Source: Flavobacterium sp.
Lineage (GTDB): Bacteria > Bacteroidota > Bacteroidia > Flavobacteriales > Flavobacteriaceae
Direction: 5' to 3'
DNA length: 47,170 bases
Assembly: GCF_027484205.1 (NCBI RefSeq)
Contig: NZ_JAIXUB010000028.1
Span: 1-47,170 of the forward strand
Shown here: positions 41,801 to 47,170 of the stretch, in pieces
Layout: the number at the start of each line of letters is the position of its first letter
How positions within the stretch are numbered: the first letter of the stretch is position 1
Program-made: the position numbers and the translations under genes
Notes under the pieces: model-generated
Seen by the model: the letters and a program-made list of their open reading frames with translations, nothing else
The model's database searches: none
Told to the model about the DNA's origin: nothing

Positions 41801-41926
41801 ATTGTTGGTGGAACCTTATTTTCATTAATTCTGACACTTTTCGTAATTCCTGCTATATATTTAATGTGGTCAAGAGCCAAAAAACACCGTCCTGAATTTG
41901 ATAATTTAGATGCTCTTGAAAAATAA
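38840..41926 (+). CDS. RND multidrug efflux transporter (HAE1/AcrB type)
   Basis: The 1028-residue protein begins with the helix of SLSTLSIKRPVFTIVINLTI. It has the two-fold RND plan: 12 membrane helices and two large periplasmic loops. The TM4 proton-relay sequence (LATGLVVDDGIVVTENIF, with paired Asp) is intact, as is the second-half counterpart GLVTKNGILIVEFANQ. Length and motifs are those of hydrophobic/amphiphilic efflux pumps driven by proton influx. The substrate cannot be predicted. It is co-transcribed with the adaptor upstream and the channel 11 bp downstream. Confidence 0.96.
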   Translation: MSLSTLSIKRPVFTIVINLTIILFGIIGYSYLGVREFPSIDPAQINVRTNYTGANSDIIESQITEPLEKAIYSIDGIRNITSSSNQGSSNINIEFKLEKNLEEAANDVRDKVSQAIRSLPQDIDAPPVVSKADADSDPIVTMTVQSETKNALELSDYAENVIAERLQTIPGVSSVQIWGQKRYSMRIWIDPVKLTSYGVTVSDVRNALNSQNVELPSGKLTGANTELTVKTLGNLSTAEEFNNIIIISDNSRVVRLSDVGKAELGPENLETRFTGSGKPMVGLAVIPQPGTNYLDIANEFYKKYDVLKKELPSDIELNIALDNTIFIKKSVVEVAETLLISIILVILIIFLFFRDWSIAFRPLIDIPVSLIATFFIMYLCGFSVNVLTLLAIVLATGLVVDDGIVVTENIFKKVEEGMSPIEAAIKGSNEIFFAVISISITLAAVFLPIIFLEGFVGRLFREFGVVIGAAVLISAFVSLTLTPMLNAYLMKGGEQKKTRFYEFTEPYFVSLNKGYAEALTSFMKKKWLSFPIIIICIGLIALFFTIIPKETAPYDDRSLVVVSVTAPEGSTYEYTDRFMQELSGLINDSIPEKKIALVITAPGFLSSSVNTGRIRLALKDPEDREASQKEIAERFTKLTKKYSEAKTNVSEQPTISVNRRAGLPIQYIIQAPNFEKLREKIPQFMDLANQNETFSTVDVNLKFNKPEINVTIDREKAESLGISVLDIAQTLQLSLSGQRFGYFMKDGKQYQVIGQFEEKDRNKPLDLTSMFVKSKNGTLIQMDNVVKVEEQSNPPQLFHNNRYMSATVSAGLASGKSMGDGIDAMNEIKEKVLDASFTTDLGGESRDFVESSSNTLFAFGLALLLIYLILAAQFESFIDPFIIILTVPMAVAGALFSLWLFGQTWNIFSQIGTVMLIGLVTKNGILIVEFANQLREQGKTKFEAIIEASEARLRPILMTSLAIALGALPIAMSLGAASTSRIGMGVVIVGGTLFSLILTLFVIPAIYLMWSRAKKHRPEFDNLDALEK

Positions 41927-41937
41927 AATTTAAACCT

Positions 41938-43242
41938 ATGAAAATTCGCTTTACATATATATCAATTCTTTTTTTATTTAGTTTTCAACTTCAAGCACAA
42001 GAGATTTTGAAATTGGAAGATGCTGTCAAAATTGCTTTAGAAAACAATTACGACATTAAAATTGCTAAAAACAATTTGAAAATTGATGAAACAAATTCCA
42101 CTGCAGGAAATGCCGGAATGCTTCCCATTATAAGTGCTAATGTGGTTAATAATAATAGTATTTTAAATACTACTCAAACCCAAGCAAGTGGCGAACAACG
42201 AACCTTAGATAATGCAAGAAATTTGAATTTAACTTATGGTGTTGGATTAGATTGGACTGTATTTGACGGAATGCGGATGTTTGCCCGAAGAGAACAACTA
42301 AAAGTTTTACAAAAACAAGGAGAAGCTGAATTGAAATTAGCAATTCTAACAAAAGTTAGCGACGTATATACTACATATTTTGATTTGGTTCAACAACAAC
42401 AGCAAATCAAAGCTTTAGATACTGCCATTGTAATTTCAAATCAACGATTGACAACAGCTCAAAATCGCTACTCCATTGGAAAAGCAGCTAAATTAGAAGT
42501 TTTAAATGCACAAGTAGATTTGAATACCGATGTGAGTTCGCGATTGAAACAAATAGAGTTATATCAGAATTCTAAAATTAGATTGAATGAGATTTTGGCA
42601 AGAGACACCAAATCAGAATTTAAAGTAGAAGATGAAATTACAATCGATGCATCGCTAAAATATGATGATTTAAAAACTCTATCTGAAAAACAAAGCCCTC
42701 AGTTACAAGCTCAATTATTGGAGAAAAACAATGCAGAACTTCAATTAAAGCAAGTAAAAGCCGCAAGATATCCTACAGTCCGAATAAACTCTGGATACAA
42801 TTTTACCCGATCTGAAGCATCCTTAGGATTTATAACACAATCTTCTGGGCGTGGATTTGTTTATGGCATAAATGCTTCTGTCCCAATATTTGATGGATTC
42901 AATCAAAATAGAAATGAAAAAGTTGCAAAGCTTCAAGTTCAAAATGTTGAAAACACTATTAGTCAGCAAAAATTAGCTTTAGAATCGCAACTTGGTATGG
43001 CTTATCAAAGTTATACAACCAATTTAGAATTGACAAAAGTTGAAGAGAAAAATGTAGAAATTGCCAAACAAAATTTGGATATTACTCTAGCAAAATTCAA
43101 AATTGGAACTATTACACCAATCGAATACAGAACAGCTCAATTGAATTACGTGAATGCTTTAGTTCGCTACAGTAATGCTCAGTTTCAAACTAAACTTTAT
43201 GAAATTTCATTAAAAGAATTTTCAGGTTCACTTGGATTTTAA
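41938..43242 (+). CDS. TolC-like outer-membrane efflux channel
   Basis: The 434-residue protein has a cleavable signal peptide (ending LQLQAQ) and two outer-membrane-factor repeats. Each repeat has long coiled helices, such as LKLEDAVKIALENNYDIKIAKNNL at the start and the AQNRYSIGKAAKLEVLNAQVDL region. The second repeat has AKFKIGTITPIEYRTAQLNYVNA. It trimerises to form the outer-membrane exit duct of the tripartite pump. It is the last gene of the operon and converges with the DUF779 gene 12 bp away. Confidence 0.93.
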   Translation: MKIRFTYISILFLFSFQLQAQEILKLEDAVKIALENNYDIKIAKNNLKIDETNSTAGNAGMLPIISANVVNNNSILNTTQTQASGEQRTLDNARNLNLTYGVGLDWTVFDGMRMFARREQLKVLQKQGEAELKLAILTKVSDVYTTYFDLVQQQQQIKALDTAIVISNQRLTTAQNRYSIGKAAKLEVLNAQVDLNTDVSSRLKQIELYQNSKIRLNEILARDTKSEFKVEDEITIDASLKYDDLKTLSEKQSPQLQAQLLEKNNAELQLKQVKAARYPTVRINSGYNFTRSEASLGFITQSSGRGFVYGINASVPIFDGFNQNRNEKVAKLQVQNVENTISQQKLALESQLGMAYQSYTTNLELTKVEEKNVEIAKQNLDITLAKFKIGTITPIEYRTAQLNYVNALVRYSNAQFQTKLYEISLKEFSGSLGF

Positions 43243-43254
43243 TTGGTAAAAGTA

Positions 43255-43635
43255 TTACTCATTCAATTTAGTTTCTTCTAAATTTTGAACTTCATCTTCT
43301 GTAAATAATCTGTAATTTACTTTAAATGTTTTTCCGTAAGGTGTTTCTAAAGAAAAACCTCCTGCTCCAATTCCGTCAATTACATCTAATGTAAAATGAG
43401 CATGTTTCCAATATTCAAACAAATCTTTGTCGAGCCAAAACTCAAATCCTTTGATAGTTCCGATACAAACATCACCATATCTTAAATAAAAACCACCTTT
43501 TTCAAAACATTGTGGTTGTGTACCTTCACAACATCCTCCAGCTTGATAGAACATCAAATCACCAAATTTCTCTGATAAAAAATCAATTAAATCCAATGCT
43601 TTTTGTGTAGCATCTAAACGTTTTATTTTTTCCAT
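43255..43635 (-). CDS. DUF779 family protein
   Basis: From the ATG at 43635 (MEKIKRLDATQKALDL) the product is 126 residues. It has the DUF779 signature FYQAGGCCEGTQPQCFEKGGF with a Cys-Cys pair and a further Cys likely to bind metal, then GFEFWLDKDLFEYWKHAHFTLDVIDGIGAGGFSLE. Genes of this family nearly always sit beside acetaldehyde-type aldehyde dehydrogenases, as here (ALDH 73 bp upstream). The role is unknown, perhaps in aldehyde oxidation. The longer start at 43671 lies in the hairpin and is rejected. Confidence 0.9.
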   Translation of the reverse strand: MEKIKRLDATQKALDLIDFLSEKFGDLMFYQAGGCCEGTQPQCFEKGGFYLRYGDVCIGTIKGFEFWLDKDLFEYWKHAHFTLDVIDGIGAGGFSLETPYGKTFKVNYRLFTEDEVQNLEETKLNE

Positions 43636-43650
43636 ACTATTGTAAAATTG

Positions 43651-43688
43651 AAAGCCACGAGTTTCAAACATACTGAATTCGTGGCTTT
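43651..43688. terminator. Hairpin between ALDH and DUF779 genes
   Basis: Perfect 10-bp arms AAAGCCACGA (43651-43660) and TCGTGGCTTT (43679-43688). In the minus direction no proper T-run follows (TTTCAATTTT), so it may only attenuate expression between ALDH and DUF779. The arms share CCACGA with the hairpins at 9562 and 10774. Confidence 0.55.
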
Positions 43689-43708
43689 TTGCTTAATAAA
43701 CGATTTTA

Positions 43709-45214
43709 TTAAAAGAAACCTAATTTGTTTTTGTTATAAGAAATCAACATGTTTTTTGTTTGACGATAATGATCTAACATCATCTTATGATTTTCTCTAC
43801 CAATTCCAGATTGTTTATAACCTCCAAAAGGTGCTCCAGCAGGATAAGCATGATATTGGTTTACCCAAACACGACCTGCATGAATCGCTCTTGGAACTTG
43901 ATATAATTCATGAGCATCACGAGTCCAAACTCCAGCACCTAAACCATACATTGTGTCGTTTGCAATTTCGATAGCTTCCTCTGTTGATTTGAAAGTCGTA
44001 ACCGCTAAAACAGGTCCGAAAATTTCTTCTTGGAAAATTCTCATTTTGTTGTGACCTTTAAATAAAGTTGGCTGGATATAATAACCTCCTTCTAAATCAT
44101 CACCTAAATGGTTCACATCGCCACCACATAATAATTCTGCACCTTCTTCTTTTCCTAACCTGATGTAAGAAAGAATTTTATCTTTTTGAATTTGCGATGC
44201 TTGTGCGCCCATCATCACTGTTGGGTCGAGTGGATTTCCTGTTTTAATAGCATTTACTCTTGCCAATACTTTTTCAATAAATCTATCGTAAATGGATTCA
44301 TGAATTAAAAGTCGTGATGGACATGTACAAACTTCTCCTTGATTAAGGGCAAAAAGAGCAACACCTTCAAGAGCTTTATCTAAAAATTCATCGTCAGCAT
44401 CCATAACTGATGGGAAGAAAATATTAGGAGATTTTCCACCTAATTCTAAAGTTACTGGAATAATATTTTCTGTAGCATATTGCATTACCATTCTACCCGT
44501 TGCAGTTGAACCAGTGAACGCAGCTTTAGAAACTTTTGGATTAGTCACTAATGTTCTTCCTAATTCTGCTCCAAAACCGTTGACAATATTCACAACTCCA
44601 GCAGGAATTAAATCACCAATCAGTTCCATTAAAACCATAATAGAGATTGGCGTACTTTCTGCCGGTTTTAAAACTACACAATTTCCTGCTGCTAATGCTG
44701 GTGCAAGTTTCCAAACCGCCATTAAAATTGGGAAATTCCATGGAATAATTTGAGCAATTACACCTAATGGTTCGTGCATTATAATAGAAACTGTATCTTT
44801 ATCTAATTCTGTAATCGAACCTTCTTCTGCACGAATGACACTAGCAAAATATCTAAAATGATCAATTGCTAATGGGATATCTGCAGCCATCGTTTCTCTC
44901 ACTGCCTTTCCGTTATCTAAGGTTTCGACTGCTGCAATAAATGCTAAATTTTCCTCGATTCTATCGGCAATTTTATTTAGCATGATGCTTCTTTCTGTTG
45001 CAGAAGTTTGACTGAACGATTTAAATGCTTCATAAGCAGCATCAACAGCCATTTCTGTATCCATTTTAGCAGAATGTGCTGCTTTTGCCATTAGCTTTCC
45101 ATCAACTGGAGATAGAACTTCGAAATATTGTCCTGTAGATGGTGCAACCCATTTTCCGTTGATGTAATTATCATACTTTTCTTTTAATTGTGGTCTTTGA
45201 ACTAAATTACTCAT
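43709..45214 (-). CDS. NAD-dependent aldehyde dehydrogenase (AldB/ExaC type)
   Basis: The 501-residue enzyme has the complete ALDH fold: [32 protein letters not shown] (nucleotide loop), [13 protein letters not shown] with general-base Glu, and the catalytic Cys in [14 protein letters not shown]. Later motifs include [23 protein letters not shown] and [13 protein letters not shown]. The motif ...[10 protein letters not shown] is typical of acetaldehyde dehydrogenases (AldB, ExaC) that convert acetaldehyde to acetate. It is followed by DUF779, its usual partner. The AraC gene at 36592 may regulate it. Confidence 0.94.
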   Translation of the reverse strand: MSNLVQRPQLKEKYDNYINGKWVAPSTGQYFEVLSPVDGKLMAKAAHSAKMDTEMAVDAAYEAFKSFSQTSATERSIMLNKIADRIEENLAFIAAVETLDNGKAVRETMAADIPLAIDHFRYFASVIRAEEGSITELDKDTVSIIMHEPLGVIAQIIPWNFPILMAVWKLAPALAAGNCVVLKPAESTPISIMVLMELIGDLIPAGVVNIVNGFGAELGRTLVTNPKVSKAAFTGSTATGRMVMQYATENIIPVTLELGGKSPNIFFPSVMDADDEFLDKALEGVALFALNQGEVCTCPSRLLIHESIYDRFIEKVLARVNAIKTGNPLDPTVMMGAQASQIQKDKILSYIRLGKEEGAELLCGGDVNHLGDDLEGGYYIQPTLFKGHNKMRIFQEEIFGPVLAVTTFKSTEEAIEIANDTMYGLGAGVWTRDAHELYQVPRAIHAGRVWVNQYHAYPAGAPFGGYKQSGIGRENHKMMLDHYRQTKNMLISYNKNKLGFF

Positions 45215-45449
45215 AAGTTTAATTTTTTGATTTATCCAAAAGTAATTTTATCCTCAATAATTTAATAGCACAATTTGTTCAAATTATAGCACAAAAATAC
45301 ACTATACGAAATTTTTACTGTAATTAATTAAATAATACTCAATAAATAGAAGTTATTTTTAACATACTGATAAATAATAAAATTTGAAATTTGAAAAATG
45401 GATAACCAAAACTTCATACTAAAATCATAATTTTTAAGTTATTATAATT

Positions 45450-45968
45450 ATGAAAAAGTTGCTTTACATAGTAATTGCCTTAACCATTTTAGCATCTTGC
45501 AAAAGCAAAAAAGTTATTAATGATTCCTCTTCATCTCCTAAAAAAGATGAAGTAAAAACCGCTGAAAAACCTATAGATGTAAAATCTCGTTTCGTAAAAA
45601 TGAGTTTTAAGGAAGTAAATTCGCAAAAAGTAACACGAGCATACCATCTAGGAAAACGTTTATTAGAAACATGTAATACTTCAAAATTTAAACCGTTTAC
45701 TAAAGAAGAAGCAACTGAAAAAGTAATTCAAAATGCAACCGTTGAAAAGTTATCAAAAGCATGCCAAAAAATATTATTTAAAAATGGTAAGTTTATTGAT
45801 ATTGAATTGATAGATATCACGAATGATACAGAAACTAATGATTTAGTTTTTAGATACAAAATTGACTATGAAAAGAAATATTTTCAGCGTGAATTATACA
45901 TTACAATAAACTCTGAGGGAAAAGTAGCAGGAATGAAAACTAAAGAACTTCCTAGGAAACCCTTGTAA
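45450..45968 (+). CDS. Hypothetical lipoprotein
   Basis: The 172-residue protein has a signal peptide with lipobox LASC (Cys17), a Lys/Ser-rich linker and a soluble domain of about 120 residues with four conserved-looking strands at the end (LVFRYKIDYEKKYFQRELYITIN). The family is not recognised. It converges with menC, whose stop is two bases away. Confidence 0.78.
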   Translation: MKKLLYIVIALTILASCKSKKVINDSSSSPKKDEVKTAEKPIDVKSRFVKMSFKEVNSQKVTRAYHLGKRLLETCNTSKFKPFTKEEATEKVIQNATVEKLSKACQKILFKNGKFIDIELIDITNDTETNDLVFRYKIDYEKKYFQRELYITINSEGKVAGMKTKELPRKPL

Positions 45969-45970
45969 TT

Positions 45971-47017
45971 TTATTGTAGATTATTAAAATCAAATTTCCA
46001 ATCGACATCTTTTTGATACCACAATTGTCCTCCTGATACTAACAATGGAGAATCAAAATTATTGTTATAAAGTGCTCCAGTACCTAAACCTTGAGGCATA
46101 GAATTATTTTGCAAAAATGTCCATTGCGCAATTGCATTTAAACCAATGTTACTTTCAAGAGCTGAAGTAATCCACCAACCAATTTTATATTTTTCTGCAA
46201 GTTCAATCCATTGTTTTGTGCCACGAAAACCTCCAACAAAACTTGGTTTTAAAATGATGTATTGTGGCTTAATTTTTTGCAATAAAGTTTCTTTTTGTTC
46301 AATTGAAAACACACCTATTAATTCTTCGTCTAAAGCAATTGGAATTGGAGTTGTTTTACATAACAATGACATTGTGTCAGTCTGATTTTTTGCGATAGGT
46401 TGTTCAATACTATGGATTTCATAACCAGATAATTGATTCAATTTATTTAAAGCTAAACTCTCACTAAAAGCACCATTAGCATCAACACGAATTTCAATAG
46501 TTTTTGCATCAAAATTTTGACGAATGAAGCGCAATAAATCCAATTCTTTTTGAAAATCTATAGCTCCAATTTTTAGTTTTATGCAATGAAATCCTTGTGC
46601 TAATTTTTCTTCTATTTGGTCTTTCATAAATTGCTCATCGCCCATCCAAACCAAACCATTTATTGGAATAGATTTTGTTGAATTTGTAAAATCGGAAGGA
46701 AGTAAAACAAAAGGATTTTCGCTTTCAAGAGATTTAAAAGCCATTTCAACTCCAAACTGAATCGACGGAAATTCAATCAATTCGTACCATAATTGTTCTT
46801 CTCCGAGATGAATGTTTTGACAAGTCCATTTTAGTTTTTCTTCATAATCATCTCGATCATCAATACTTAATCCTCTGAGAATTCCGCACTCGCCTATTCC
46901 TTTTTTACCATTTTCTTCAAGGACAATAAACCACGTTTCTTTCTGCGTCAAAACACCACGAGATGTTCCTGATGGTCGTTTGAAGTCGAGTAAGTATTTG
47001 TGGTAAGTTGCTTTCAT
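45971..47017 (-). CDS. menC: o-Succinylbenzoate synthase
   Basis: The 348-residue enolase-superfamily enzyme dehydrates SHCHC to o-succinylbenzoate in menaquinone synthesis. The active-site pattern is clear: KLKIG (catalytic Lys), VDANGAF and IEQPI (metal-binding Asp and Glu), ALDEEL (third metal ligand) and ILKPSFVGG (second Lys). The N-terminal capping domain contains FKRPSGTSRGVL. The closely related dipeptide epimerases share these residues, so family-level assignment is firmer than substrate. Flavobacteria rely on menaquinone, which supports menC. The start lies just before a minisatellite. Confidence 0.88.
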   Translation of the reverse strand: MKATYHKYLLDFKRPSGTSRGVLTQKETWFIVLEENGKKGIGECGILRGLSIDDRDDYEEKLKWTCQNIHLGEEQLWYELIEFPSIQFGVEMAFKSLESENPFVLLPSDFTNSTKSIPINGLVWMGDEQFMKDQIEEKLAQGFHCIKLKIGAIDFQKELDLLRFIRQNFDAKTIEIRVDANGAFSESLALNKLNQLSGYEIHSIEQPIAKNQTDTMSLLCKTTPIPIALDEELIGVFSIEQKETLLQKIKPQYIILKPSFVGGFRGTKQWIELAEKYKIGWWITSALESNIGLNAIAQWTFLQNNSMPQGLGTGALYNNNFDSPLLVSGGQLWYQKDVDWKFDFNNLQ

Positions 47018-47023
47018 TAAATT

Positions 47024-47170
47024 GGGTTTCGAGTTTCGAGTTTCGGGTTTCAGGTTTTAGGCTTCAGGTTTCAGGCTTCAGGTTTCAGGTTTCAGGTTTC
47101 AGGTTTCAGGTTTCAGGTTTCAGGTTTCAGGTTTCAGGTTTCAGGTTTCAGGTTTCAGGTTTCAGGTTTC
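47024..47170. repeat. Heptamer minisatellite (GGTTTCA), cut by window end
   Basis: About 147 bp of tandem 7-bp units, GGTTTCA with early variants (GAGTTTC, GGCTTCA). It becomes perfectly regular from about 47080 to the end of the window and continues beyond. It lies upstream of menC. Like the GGAAGTT repeat it has GG once per 7 bp. Confidence 0.95.

Overview
The window is AT-rich DNA from a member of the Bacteroidota, almost certainly Flavobacteriaceae and probably Flavobacterium. The evidence is the promoters of the TAnnTTTG type without Shine-Dalgarno sequences, the many SPII lipoproteins, MenC, the gene repertoire, and the intergenic repeats typical of these genomes. This is inferred from sequence features; no database was searched.

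Layout. 1-2467: a type II-C-like CRISPR array (32 intact 46-bp repeats, no cas genes inside the window). 2581-9501: small lipoproteins, an RDD membrane protein, an M48 protease and WG-repeat/secreted proteins. 9598-28483: an RNA-repair island. 28596-30093: a lipoprotein and a membrane protein. 30533-36462: a MarR-controlled beta-oxidation operon of the fadN-fadA-fadE type. 36592-43242: an AraC regulator and an RND efflux system. 43255-45214: DUF779 and aldehyde dehydrogenase. 45450-47017: a lipoprotein and MenC. The window ends inside a heptamer minisatellite.

The most striking part is the island. On the minus strand the order is Ro60 (TROVE-vWA), a SUKH-fold gene, an array of five Y-RNA-like units plus one unusual tRNA-like RNA, then the RNA ligase RtcB and TatD. 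A WYL regulator is divergent from Ro60. This is the same general order as the enterobacterial rsr-yrlBA-rtcB operon, but with an expanded RNA array and a WYL protein in place of RtcR. About 9 kb away, also on the minus strand, lie a T4 Rnl2-type RNA ligase, a small partner gene, further tRNA-like RNAs, a slipin, a metallophosphoesterase and a DEDDh exonuclease. Four copies of one palindrome-plus-promoter module, all with identical spacing, precede Ro60, SUKH/Y RNAs, rtcB and the tRNA-like array at 12.3-12.6 kb. They tie the two halves into a likely single regulon.

The RNAs share a closed architecture. An outer helix and an inner helix flank an internal loop that carries TGTCGT on the 5' side and usually ends in TTAC or AAC on the 3' side. 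Several units carry tRNA arms in circularly permuted order (T-arm, acceptor helix closed by a loop, D-arm), as in bacterial Y RNAs. With two ligases of opposite end chemistry, an RNA-holding Ro ring and nucleases, the locus looks like a stress- or damage-induced tRNA surveillance and repair system. The RNA structures were drawn by eye and need covariance and RNA-seq tests.
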